Origin: Terana coerulea
Lineage: Eukaryota > Basidiomycota > Agaricomycetes > Polyporales > Phanerochaetaceae
NCBI GenBank assembly: GCA_024811115.1
Contig: JAKOGH010000722.1
Span: 417,875 to 481,874 of the forward strand
Reading direction: 5' to 3'
DNA: 64,000 bases
Part shown: piece after piece, positions 22,341 through 33,196 of the stretch
How the letters are laid out: every line of letters starts with the position of its first letter
Numbering within the stretch: the first letter of the stretch is position 1
Notes under the pieces: model-generated
The model's database searches: none
Seen by the model: the letters and a program-made list of their open reading frames with translations, nothing else
What the model was told of the DNA's origin: nothing
Position numbers and translations under genes: made by a program

Positions 22341-24827
22341 ATGTCCCTAGATCCCAAAACCCCCAGTAAGCCAGCTCGACCGAGCACAGAAGGCGGTCCG
22401 CCACTCGCTCCTGTTACTCCTTTTCGACATCGCTCCGTTGTGCATCTCTCTCAGGGAACTCCAATCAAAGGCGGAGTTTCCAGCATGACAAGTAGCGAAC
22501 ATACACACGACAACGTCAAGGCTTTCGTCATCAACGATTTGGAGAACAACACCCAGCACGTTTCTTTTGCATCATGGATTGAAGCCGTCCTTGGTCTGAA
22601 TCCCGCGAAACTCGAGGAGTGGGTCAAGGTCATTCGTTCTGAGAATTGGTTCGAGGATCCTCTCATCCAGACCGAGTTGAAGGCGTTCTGCAGTGCAAAA
22701 CACGAGACTAAGAGGTACGAACCGTTCTCGAACATTGCGAACAAAATTCTGGCACTTGCGAAAGGCGTTCTTCCAGGAGTTGAAAACGAGTACCCTATCG
22801 AAGACATCAAGTTCGTTCGGAACGACCCGACTTATCTGCGGAGACCAAACCCCAAGCTGGATGCGGCTCGGAAGCCTGACGTTCTCTGCATCAGGGCTTG
22901 CGACGAGAAGCATCTGCAAGAGCAAGACAACAGCGGTCCGAGAGGCATCGACTGGACTTCAGTTCTCCTTTTGCTGAGTTCAAGTTCAACAAAGGCAAGC
23001 TTACATCCCAGCGGTTAGCTCAAGCTCTGGACCCGAACATGGCAGGCGCATCGTCCTCCCAGACTAAGGTACGCACTACGTATCGCACAGATGACGAAGT
23101 GCTTATGATCTCCACATCTGCAGAAACCGCCTCCCCTTGAACGATTTTCCGTGATTTCAGACGCATCCGAATCTGCTAGCGCAGCAGTTCGATCCTCTCG
23201 TTCGAGCAACAAGCGCCCACGCGGGGAGTTGGATACAGAAGACACTGCCGATGCACCCTCGGCGAAAAAGAGAAAGTCTGGAACACCGTCTGGAACGCCT
23301 CAGCCACTTTCTACCACCAAATCAATCGACGTGCGCTATCAGGCGGCTAGCTACGCCCTGGAAGTACTATCCGGCTCGAAAGGGACCCGCATACACAGTC
23401 TCGGTATGGTCCTTTGGGACGACGTTATCTCGCTGTGGTACTACGACGCTTCCGGTATCGTCGCGACCGGTGACGCCCTGTCTCTTATCGATGACTTTCA
23501 CACTGTCGCTGCCGTTCTCGTCGGCTTCGCATGCTGCGACGCGGCTAGGTTTGGAGCCCTTCCTTCGTCGATATCCCCTCCCACCGACAAACCATATCCT
23601 ACGAGCTTTCCCCCTGAGAACTTGAATGGGTATGCCCTCGATATGCCGAAGAAGGACAGCGAGAATACAGTGCGCGTCACCTTGAAGAACATCATCTTCT
23701 CCCAGTACGCCATAGTCGGCCGCCGCACTTTCGTTTACAGTGCCACAACTGACGATCGCGATCTACCGGCCAACGTCGTCGTCAAAGTCTCTCAGCAAGT
23801 GTCCACAAGACAGCCGGAGCACAAACTGCTCGAGATTGCCCGCAACGCCGGGGTGTCCCATATCCCTGAACTCCATCTTTGGCGGGATATCTGGCGTCTT
23901 TCGGACGGTATTCGGGAAGCATTTTTCCTCGCCCGCAGGACGACGGCGGCCGCGAAGGCGACTTGCCGAGTTCTTACGAGGACAGGGTCTTCCGCGTATT
24001 GGTGTTCAAACAGTACAACCCCCTGAGCGCTCTTTTCAAGGATGCGGCGAACAGCAAATATCTGGTTACCATGGTTCATGAAATGCTGGATTGTAAGGTT
24101 CCATACATCCTCTAACATGTCTCGGAGAGCTAACATGTTTGCGTACGTAGGCCTTCACGATCTCAAGACCGAGGCCAAGATTTTACATCGCGATGTTAGC
24201 GCCAATAACATCATGTACGAAATGCGCGACGGACGTCCGTACTTCATCCTTAATGATTTCGACCTCGTCATCGTTGAACGCAAGCCTAAAGACGCTGCAG
24301 CCAAAGCTACCTCCAAGCATCGGACAGGAACCCTACCATTTATGGCGGTAGATCTACTCAAAGATATGGACCAACCTCCCGAAGGCAGTCATTCGCCCAT
24401 CCCTCACTTCTTACGCTACGACTACGAGTCTCTCCTTTGGGTCGCTCTTTGGTGTGTGATGACGATGGAGGTTATTGGGGACGAAAGTCTGCTGCAAAAA
24501 ATCACGAAGCAAATCAACAGGTGGGAGACTGGCAGATTTTGGGACATCTACGAATCCAAGCACTCGCTTGTCTCCGACGGCGACGTAATCCTGAAAAGAT
24601 TTCCCATCACTCCTGGCTTTTCGTACTTACGGCCTTGGCTGGACGAATTCTTAATCCCATTCAGGGAGGGAGAAGGATACCGCAATGACTTTAATCGCGA
24701 CCTCCATAGAGAGTTGGTGAACGAGGAATCCTTCGACTCGGAGACCCTGGGAGGCCGTGTGACTCGCGATGCGATCAAGGCAGCGTTGAAGTTTGGTGCT
24801 AAGAGGGCCCACATTACGGAGATTTGA
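22341..24827 (+). CDS. FunK1-type fungal protein kinase (unit A, full length, two apparent frameshifts)
   Basis: This is a member of the FunK1 family (fungal-type protein kinase, expanded in mushroom genomes). The N-terminal ~230 residues lead to RKPDVLCIRA and AEFKFNKGKLTSQRLAQ. A 55-nt intron (23069-23123) follows, then a Ser/Lys-rich linker, SYALEVLSGSKG, LWYYDASGIV and the kinase region: HRDVSANNIMYE (catalytic HRD), NDFDLV in place of DFG, TGTLPFMAVDLL, RYDYESLLWVALWC, and the C-terminal TLGGRVTRDAIKAAL. An intron splits the Cys codon of LDC just before LHDLK (donor at 24093). Frame slips at about 22967 (a base missing before PFAEFKF) and at 23922-23926 (a T missing in a T run) would each truncate the literal protein; both are restored by one base. 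All key catalytic residues of the C-lobe are present, so this is probably a working kinase. Substrates are unknown. Confidence 0.85.
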
Positions 24828-25329
24828 TGTTCCTGTTTGGTTGGCCGCTCATCATGTACTTTACGTTCGACATATGTACTATACTTACTACGATAATATG
24901 GCGCTCTTCCGTACTTACCAGTTGTGCGGCAAGCTCGTGCCAAGACAGCGCACGTCGTACTCGGAGAGACCGGACCTGGCTAGCGAACCTACTCTGTGTT
25001 TGCATACAGCTATTTGTGGGGCTGAGTTATTAGATTGAGGATAGGCTAGTCCAAATTCTGTCAGTGTGAGGCCAACGCCTGCAGCTGCATGCCCGGAAGT
25101 GCCTGAGCCAGGAAAAGAATGCGGAGCCGTGTGACCCTAACAAAGACAAGCAGCCGGCCCGAGCGGCCATCTTGGTCTCGGCGTCGGCCACCAGCTGCAG
25201 TCTGGTCGTTCCATTCGCAGAAAATCTGCTACTCATCCTTGGCCGCTATTCCCCTTACTCATGAACATTCCCTAACAACCGCCGGCTTTGCTCTCTCACG
25301 TCTCTCACGACTTGAACGGTTGCTCGAGC
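24828..25329. other. Spacer between FunK1 units A and B
   Basis: The left part is the 3' flank of unit A. From about 25080 it contains a block (CCAGGAAAAG..CCTAACAAAGACAAGCAG) that recurs upstream of the other units, so it is probably duplicated promoter sequence. Confidence 0.5.
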
Positions 25330-26431
25330 ATGCTAGCGAAAGAGAAGAAGAACACGCTAGTGGCATGCGTTATTCTGAAGACCATGGGCCAAGCCAAGAA
25401 CCATCATGCCGAAGATAGCGAGTTTGAGACACCCGGAAATGCTAGTCATCGTCAGAAATGGGTGAAGGATCCGGCCAAGCTGCTCAAATACTTCTCACAT
25501 AGGACTTCCGAGTCGGGCGCATTTTTACCCGAGGGGGGACTTGGACAGCCACAGGACAACCAACACGGGAATATGTTGCTGCGTACGCTGGCTCGCCCTA
25601 TGTATCAGCTATTGGAAGTCCTTTTTGGAGACTGTTCGAACAGCAACTACCTGACAACGATGGCTGATCAACTACTGGATTGTATGCACACTCTCTACTG
25701 CCTGGCCCGCATGCGTCAACGTCTAACAGCTCTTTCACCGGCAGGCCTTCACGACCTAAAGTTCAAGCACAATGTTCTACATGGCCATATTGGTGTCAAC
25801 AGTATTGCATTCGAGATGCGCGGTGGTCTGCCGTGCTTCATCTTGTACGACTTCGACCTCGTTACCGTTGGACGAACCAGACAACTTATGGGCAGCGCGG
25901 AAGTACCCCGGGCCGCCATTTCGAATCACCGATCCTCCACTCTATCTTTCATGGCTGTAGAGTTACTGGGCAGCGTGTCTCAAGAGGCCAGCAGCTCTCC
26001 CGCTCGGCATAGGCTGCGCCATGACTACGAGTCTGTCTACTGGGTTGTCCTCTGGTGCGCAATCACCATGGAGGTCATTACAGACGACGCACTGAAGCGG
26101 TACATTCTGCGGAAGATCAGCACGTGGAGAACTGGGTCATTTGGGGAAATTAGTGTCTGGAAGTATAAGAAGCTTATGCTCCCAACACTCTACGACGACC
26201 CCATATCCCCCGGTTTCTCCTACCTGCGGCCTTGGCTCGACCAATTTCTTTCTGTTTTTCAGGATGGTTATAGACACCGCGAGAGGTTCGATAGAAAAGT
26301 CAAATGGGGGAGGTGGACCCAGATTCCTTTGATTTGAAGACATTAGGGGCCTGGTCACCCGGGATACAATCAAGGCGGAATTGGAGATTGGTATGAGGTG
26401 GGCCGGGGCTACAAGGAACACTTTGACTTGA
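25330..26431 (+). pseudogene. FunK1 unit B, truncated and catalytically dead
   Basis: An open frame from an ATG at 25330 runs to a stop at 26337, with the last homologous stretch in another frame to 26431. The N-terminal half of the family is absent. The recognisable part runs NSNYLTTMADQLLDC, then after the family intron (donor 25682) LHDLKFKHNVLHGHIGVNS, where the HRD-N catalytic loop has become HGH..NS, then LYDFDLV, STLSFMAVELL, LRHDYESVYWVVLWCAITM and GFSYLRPWLDQF. The tail GLVTRDTIKAELEIG is reached only after a frame change near 26330. Loss of the catalytic Asp means no kinase activity. It could still be expressed as a short pseudokinase, because the first 336 codons are open, but a decaying tandem duplicate is more likely. 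Confidence 0.65.
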
Positions 26432-26645
26432 AAGTCGGCACCCATGATTGGTACTTTATGGCTCAGTATATTCCTGCGTTTATTCACTGGCAGTGATTGT
26501 CATAACAGCTGTCAGCGAGTTCCATCTGCGCATTGATGCATGTTTACTACGAACTGGTGGTGGAAAAGCCGGCTCAAATGTTTGCTCAGTATTCATGCTC
26601 GATGTTCACGTTGAAACGTCAACGTCAAACGCATGACAATAATTA

Positions 26646-27123
26646 CAGCTGTTTCGGGTTATAATGAGAAGCGCCGTTTTTTTCTCGCGCGCGAGGACCT
26701 TCCCAAAATGGTAACTTCCGACTCCCTGCCGCAGCCTGCTGCACGCACCGTCCCTTCAATATTGCCCGGAACATGCTGATACTACAAATATGACTTCTAT
26801 GAGCATGTGTTATGTATTTTATTTTATTTTCCCTGCACATGAGTCTCGTACTTGCTGCAAATCCAGTCAATTGCACATTTTGCCCTACTTGTACACAACT
26901 CAGGTTCTGGCCATGTCAGATTGATGCTTTTGCCAGTTCTGGCTATACAAGAATGACGCGTACATATGCCCGAGAACCTCCACAGCATTTTGGCACTCGC
27001 TACAAGCATTGTTCCCGAGATGCGCATAGTCCAGTCGTAAGGCAAGAGTTGGAAGATTCCATTTTGGAAAGGTCCTTGTGCGCGAGAAAAAAAGGCGCTT
27101 CTCATTATAACCCGAAACAGCTG
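26646..27123. mobile_element. MITE-like element with long inverted repeats and TA flanks
   Basis: A 478-bp element bounded by long terminal inverted repeats of about 80-85 bp that start CAGCTGTTTCGGGTTATAAT on the left and end in the complement on the right; the match is close to 90 percent by eye. TA dinucleotides at 26644-26645 and 27124-27125 flank it, the target-site duplication of Tc1/mariner-type elements. It has no transposase; the ORFs in it read through the repeats. It sits between FunK1 units B and C. Confidence 0.8.
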
Positions 27124-28264
27124 TAAGCTCAGTTCCTGGAAAGGAATGCAGTAACTCTTGATCCTAACAGAGCCAAATACGTGCTAGCACATTGCCTCTC
27201 CAATGATCGTGCTTCTTCCCAACTTCTTCCGCAGAGTGACTCCAATTATTGCCTTTGAGCACTTCCACGCTGGTGTGCTTGCAGAGCACACTTTTCTGGT
27301 ATGTTTAGCCATTTGGCTGTTTGCTGGCCTTATAAAAGAGCTCACCAGGTGTGTGCTTGGTTCCTCTCTAGTAGTGACAGAGAAGCTAGTACTAGGCGGA
27401 CATGAACTGTGTCATTAAACTCAACACTACCACTCGAATACTTGTCAGAATATGGTAACAGAAAACCACGTGCTGAGTTTGTCTATGGCCAGCCTCAGCT
27501 CAGATGCGAAGCTGCCATCTCATGGCTAATCATGCCAAAAATGGAGAATTCGAGATATCGGAGACTAATGATCACAGGTTGGCCAGAGGCAAAGAAACTA
27601 ATGGGCTTAATCCACCAGCTACTCAATGAATTCCCTCGTAGTATTCCTGACGCATTTTGGGCATCCAGGAGACAACAAAGAGATGTTTGGACAGAGGAAC
27701 CAATATGCAAACAGAACACTTTGTACACTGACCTACACCAACTATCAACCCTTGAACACTCTATTCAGGGACAAGTCAAGCAGCAAGTATTTGATTATAA
27801 TGGTTGATCAAATGCTGGACTGTATATTTACTTCGATGCATGCATAGACATATGAATGACTAACAGATATTGACTCCCTCTCGACAGGCCTTCACCATCT
27901 CAAGTTCATGCACCACATCCTATACGGCCACATTAGCACCAGTAGCATCGCATTCCAGATGTGGGATGGTGTGCCGTGGTTCATCTTGCATGACTCTGAA
28001 CTTGCTGGCCTCTGATGACTAGGGCAAGCTGTGGATAATGCAGAAGTATCTACTATCTCAGGCTATCAACAGGCTATCGAGCTGGCGATCTGGCTTTTAT
28101 AGCTGTGGAACAACTTGTCGACATCTCCTGGAGTACAAACAGTCCTCCCATTCCGGCATCGTTTACGACATGACTTCGAATCTCTCTTTTGGATAACTGT
28201 CTGGTGCGCGAATGACCATAGAGGTGGCTACTAGCAGTGAGCCCATGAAGAGAAGGATCTCTGA

Positions 28265-28347
28265 GGCCCTGCTGGCTCAGTGGGCAGAGCTAGTGGATAG
28301 CTCAGGCGTCCTTTTGTACGGCAGTGAGTTCAAATCCCACAGGGCCC
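28265..28347 (+). ncRNA. tRNA-like SINE head with box A and box B
   Basis: The ends GGCCCTG and CAGGGCC form a perfect 7-bp acceptor-like stem. Box A is TGGCTCAGTGGG and box B is AGTTCAAATCC, both good internal pol III promoter matches. The middle carries an extra stretch of about 14 bases, and the anticodon arm is poor (CTTTTGT loop, Lys-like at best), so this is a tRNA-derived promoter, not a working tRNA gene. Confidence 0.68.
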
Positions 28348-28633
28348 CTTCATCACCTTCTTTGCCCCCTCTTTAACTATTCCACTTTTTAATTTTCAAC
28401 ATACCCGATGCAGCAATCCATCTTTCCTAAACCGGCCCGCCCAACCCAAATGATCCAGCAAGCTGTCCTTCTGCGGCCCCAGCCCCTCTTGATTTGTCAC
28501 CATCACAGCATAAGGCTTACCGTAAGTCCGGGCATCACCAGCCAAATTGGCATCAAAGACTTGGCAGGTAGCGGGCGCTCTCGCACAGTCCAATTAGTGA
28601 GAAGGGGCCGCTTTTGATGGGAGTGATGCAGAT

Positions 28634-29305
28634 AGTGTTTTGAGGTCCTGTCCTGTCCTGTCTTTTTCATTTTTTTGCTAGGATTAGGACTAAGACTGCC
28701 TGAAGACCAGAACCATAGGTGTAAGACTGGACCAAGACTGCAGTCCCAATAGAACTGTGGTCCTTTTGCAGTCCTTGACTGGTCTTAATTAAGTTTGTAC
28801 CTTATAAGTCATAATGCCCTGCTGACTAGTGGTGGCCTATGTGCTATATATCACTATTAAGCTAAGTTTGTCTTTGTTATATAAGTTCCTAGCTTTGAAA
28901 CTCAATGTATGACTGAATACTACAAATGTTAAGCTAACTTCTCTTCATAGCTTAGCATCCTCCAGTGACTTGTGACCAAGTTCACTTTCGAAATCTAAGC
29001 AATGTATTGTTACTATTGCTCTAAAAACTACAGTCTGAAGACTTCCTTCTAGCAAAAGTGAGTCAGCATCTCACATTTTTGATTTACAAGTTCTCAAAAC
29101 CATCAATATGGGATGTATGTTAGGACTGGTCTTGGACTGGTCCTAACCAGTCTTTAGCAGTCTTAGCTTCTTGGCCATAGACAAGGACCAGAACTAGGAC
29201 TAGGACAGGACTATTATAGGACCAGGACCAAAACCAGTTCTAAAGCAGTCCAGTCCAGTCCAGTCCTCAGTCTTTTTGGTCCTTAGGACTGGACTTCAAA
29301 ACACT
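28634..29305. mobile_element. Nested inverted-repeat element inside the SINE
   Basis: Terminal inverted repeats AGTGTTTTGAGGTCC (28634-28648) and GGACTTCAAAACACT (29291-29305) match at 14 of 15 positions and are flanked by the 4-bp direct repeat AGAT (28630-28633, 29306-29309). The 672-bp interior is full of short repeats of GGACTGG, AGTCC and GTCCTG in both orientations, concentrated near the ends. This resembles the subterminal repeats of non-autonomous DNA transposons. No coding capacity; superfamily not assigned. Confidence 0.65.
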
Positions 29306-30129
29306 AGATGTCGGAAGTCAAATAAGGGAGGTCTGGGCAGATAATCCTGGATTGAGGCAATCACGAAGTGGATGGATGCTGTTGATTCTGTACATGTTTG
29401 GTCCTTTAAAATTAGTTGATCACGTGTAGGACACTGCATAAGCTCAGCTTGAATGTGTATAAATGAGAGATCAAAATTAAATAAAAATAAAAAAAGGATC
29501 TTCGAGGAAATCAATGTCTGGGTGACTGGCACCTTTCGTAGAATCGCCAAAGAGAAGCACTCAAGGCTCACTGTGGAAGAAAACGTTCTAGAAATTCCAG
29601 TATTTGCACCTTTGGCTCGACCACTTAGCGCCTTTCGTTTTCATGAAGGGTACATTCAGCTACTAAATGTTTCTTGCTTGTCGCCGCGAAAAACAGAGGG
29701 ACTCACAATCATATGATTTAGAAACTTTGGATGGAGCTGTTAATCGTGATGTACTCAAAGAGGCGTTGAGACGTAGTGAAGAGGAGATTGGCATCGGCCG
29801 GGACTGATACTAGTACTACCACTGTCGTTATAGTAGTTCATAGCTGAAACCAAGCGCAGTTCGCAAACAGTCATATCTGCAACCCATATTGCGTTTTAAT
29901 GCTGCGATAAACGTATGCAATTGGAAAGCTTTTCTGCTCCAGCGTTATCGCTGCATGTTAACGTTCGGAATTAAGTACTGAGCTGAGGCCAAAAATTGGT
30001 ATAAGCGCCAGATCCAGGAAAGGAACTCGGCAGCTTTAGATTCTAACAAAGACAAACAGTCGTCAGAGTCATTTGGCCACCCACTCTCACTGTAACCTCC
30101 TTCCGGCCTCATCACTGTTAGCCACACTC

Positions 30130-31204
30130 ATGAAGGCAACTCAGCGATTATCCTCAGCGCATGTTCACTCGAACAGCTGCTTGAATACGAGAACGAAAGA
30201 ACAGGACAGAGTGACGACGCATGCGCGCGTTAGTATGAAGACGATTAGCCATATCACCAATAATGTTCAAGGCAACGGATTCGAGATACAGGGAAAATTC
30301 AGCCATTCGCAGACTTGAGTGAGGAACTTGAGTAAGTACTCAGCTATTTCATCACATCTCACGGCACGTATGCACCACGTGACGACAAAGATGTATTTGG
30401 ACAGAATCAGCCTCACGAACACATGGCACTTGCATCACTTCTTTAGGGACCCATCGAACGGCAACTACCTGATCACCATGTTCAACCAAATACTGGACTG
30501 TATGCACCTTTCTCAACACTGGCTCATATGTCTGCTGCCTGACACTGGTGGGCAGGTCTTTACGATTTGAAGTTCGAGTACAATATCATACATGGCAATA
30601 TTTGCAGCAACAGTGTCGTGGTCGAGATGCGCAGTGGCTTCCCTACGCTTCATCTTACGCGATTGTGAGCCCGAAGTTCAAAATAGCGCGGAAGCATCCG
30701 TCATGTTGGTATATCGAGCCAGCAGTCTGCCTTTCATGGCTGTGGACATACTTCGCAACTTGGACATGATGCGGAGGCGTGGTGGCTCTCACATTCGACA
30801 TCTTCTATGCCATGACTTTGAGTCTCTTTTCTGGCTCCTCTGGTGTACAATCACCATGGAAGCCGTCAAAGATGACGCCCTGAAGAGCGCTCTTCTGCAA
30901 GAAATCAGCATGCGGGAGACAGGAACACTCATGCTCATCAGTCACCACAAGTTTGTGAAGCTGTCGTGGTTTGAAAAATTCTGTGAAACCCCCATAACCC
31001 CCTTGTTTCTCGTACCTGCGGCCATGGCTTCAGAGAATTTGGTTCCCTTTCAAGAAAGGACTCCTCTCATATGAAATGTACAGGGAAGACGAGCCAGATG
31101 GCAACTTTGACATGGAAACATTAGGGGGCCACATTTGTCGTGATTCGCTCAAGGATGCGTCAATACGCGGTGCAATGGCGGCCGGCGGTGTCACAGGATA
31201 TTGA
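30130..31204 (+). pseudogene. FunK1 unit D, decayed
   Basis: Recognisable blocks are FFRDPSNGNYLITM with NQILDC, the family intron (donor at 30500), LYDLKFEYNIIHGNICSNS (catalytic loop HGN instead of HRD), then in another frame SSLPFMAVDIL, HDFESLFWLLWCTITMEAV and KSALLQEISMRETG, and near the end ETLGGHICRDSLKDA to the stop at 31202-31204. Stops and frame changes break it at several points (for example just after 30650 and near 31074). No active kinase could be made. Confidence 0.68.
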
Positions 31205-31771
31205 TTGTCACTGTTGTAGTCCCCGTGCTTGATGTTACGTTTTGTATTTCGAGCTGCTGAAATATAGCTGACCTAAAAATATTTCTTCGACATGGTCGAG
31301 CAATGGTCAAGCCTTGTTTAGCTGGCTCGGGCGCCAGTAATTGGACCCAAAAGGAAGGCGGCAGCGTTCGATCCTAACATATGCAAACAACTCACGGCGC
31401 GGCTGCATCCGACGCAGTCGCCTGCTTCAGGCTCTCATCATCTTAAATCCGATACTGTGCCAAGACGCTATTCCCCGTTCTCTCGATTCTACCTCTATCC
31501 AACCATTGGTTTCGACTCTCACCGGACAAGGGTATAAGCTGTTTGCTTTCTGATAACAACCACACGGATCAAACGCGGGCAGCGCCATCCGGCCACCTTC
31601 CTCACTCTACTCACGAAAGGCCTCCTCCCTCCTGCGACCAGGAATTATTTGCTCCCAGACTTGCGACTCGTGCAAAGGTTCCAGTGTCCCTTGACTGACA
31701 CCCCTGCTCCGTCCTCAGCTTTGGCAAGAATTTACTGGCGACCCGTCATCTGGGAGACGATTAGCCACGCC

Positions 31772-32822
31772 ATGGGTAACATCGGTACTCAAGACGACGA
31801 ATTCGAGATGCTGGACAAAACCGGCGACTACCGGACAGAGTTGAAGGAACCAGACGACGAGCCTCCCGTCTGCTCCTTGCATAGCCCCTCTGCCTCAGTT
31901 TTGTTGTACGATAGTGGTGATGAAAAGGGACAGCGTCATTCTTACGGGGTGGGGTACTCCGTACGCTAATTTGCACAACGTATGAGCCCTTGAACAATCT
32001 CTTTAGTGACGCGTCGAACTGCAAGTACCTGGTCACCATGGTTCACCAGATGTTGGACTGTAAGCCCTCAGTTCCCGTACTCTCTAAAATCACGCAGATG
32101 ACTAATATTCCCGCCTGCATTCACACAGGTCTTCACGATGTCAAGACAAAGGGCAAAATTTTGCAATGCGATGTCACTGCCAACAACATCATGTACGAAC
32201 GGCGCGACGGACGTCCATACTTCATTCTCAATGACCTCGATCTCGGTATCGTTGAATACAGTATTCCAGGCCACGCAGTAAAGGCAGTCTCTAAGCATCA
32301 AAGAATTGCAAGAAGCTCCCTTCCTTTCACAGCATTAGAGTTACTCAAACGTATGGCCAAACCTACCAACAATCGCTCGCCCACCCCTAATTTCTTACGC
32401 TACGACTACGAGTCTCTCCTCTGGGTCGCTCTATGGTGTGCAATGACAATGGAGTCCGTTGCGGATCAAGAATTGAAGACGAGGATTCTGGGGAAGTCGA
32501 CGCATGGGAGACTGGGGCACCTTCGGGCATACACGGTAGGAAGCTCATGATCCTCCTCGGCGACGATGCAATTACGGAACTTCCCATAACTCCTAGGTTC
32601 TCGCACTTGGAGCCTTGGATCGACGAGTTTCGTTGCGTATTCGCAGAAGGAGAAGCGTACCGTATCATGGCTAGGCGCAGGATCCGGCGGGAAGGAGTCG
32701 ATGCGAACTGCTTCGACTTTGTGACATTAGGGGGAGAAGTGACTCGGGACGCCATCAAAGCAGCGTTGGAGATTGGTGCCAAGAGAGCCGGTATCGCAGA
32801 GTGTTGGCGTCCTAGTACTTAG
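31772..32822 (+). pseudogene. FunK1 unit E, C-lobe preserved but frames broken
   Basis: Unlike B-D, this unit keeps the catalytic Asp and Asn: LQCDVTANNIMYE, followed by NDLDLG. It also has SNCKYLVTM, MLDC with the family intron (donor 32060), SSLPFTALELL, RYDYESLLWVALWCAMTM and a C-terminal TLGGEVTRDAIKAALEIGAK to the stop at 32820-32822. Two breaks separate the frames, one between 31920 and 31990 and one near 32490. If these are sequence errors like others in this window, unit E could encode an N-terminally truncated kinase. It lacks the large N-terminal domain of unit A. Confidence 0.62.
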
Positions 32823-33196
32823 CTTCGCGGCTCGCCAGGCTTGCTCGTGGGGAAATGCCCACCTTGAATGTGACTACGCGTCGTTTATATGGCATGTCTC
32901 CCAAAGAATACTGGTAAATTCTCCGTGACGCCCGTGCCGGCGTGAACTTCTTGACTTCTCAGACCGCGAAGGTCAGGAACAGAGCCATTCATGACAACGT
33001 CACGCGCATATAGCGTAGAAGTCGAAGACCAGTGTAGTGGGATACACACGTCTGTTTACGCTATCCATCGACAAAGAAAGCTTCTTCGTCGACCCCATTC
33101 CAATAACCACCGGTGAGTCTGGCCTACACCACTACTTTAACTTGAACTAACCCCTCCTACTCTGCAGGTCCCGCTTGACCACACCAACGACACACC
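32823..33196. other. Intergenic upstream of the MYND gene
   Basis: 374 bp between the FunK1 array and the MYND gene, presumably its promoter. No clear motif is visible. Confidence 0.4.

Larger units (their letters stand above)
28261..29493 (+). mobile_element. SINE-like retroposon with tRNA-like head, A-rich tail and 8-bp target duplication
   Basis: The inserted segment in FunK1 unit C is flanked by the direct repeat AAGGATCT (28253-28260 and 29494-29501). Its 5' end is a tRNA-like head and its 3' end is A-rich (ATTAAATAAAAATAAAAAA, about 29475-29493). That combination of pol III head, A tail and target duplication fits a SINE mobilised by a LINE. Without the nested element at 28634-29305 the retroposon would be about 560 bp. 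No coding capacity. The family name is unknown to me. Confidence 0.72.
27450..29807 (+). pseudogene. FunK1 unit C, split by a 1.23-kb insertion
   Basis: The upstream half shows LNTLFRDKSSSKYLIIM, VDQMLDC, the family intron (donor 27822) and LHHLKFMHHILYGHIS, where the HRD loop has become YGH, then WFILHDSELA. It continues in broken frames to about 28253, matching the family stretch after the TMEV motif. Homology stops at the insertion and resumes at 29497 with RIFEEINVWVTGTFRRIAKE, ending in ETLDGAVNRDVLKEAL at 29807. The insertion is a separate feature. Besides the split there are stops and frame changes in the first half, so the unit was probably already dead. The repeated octamer AAGGATCT marks the exact join. 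Confidence 0.75.
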
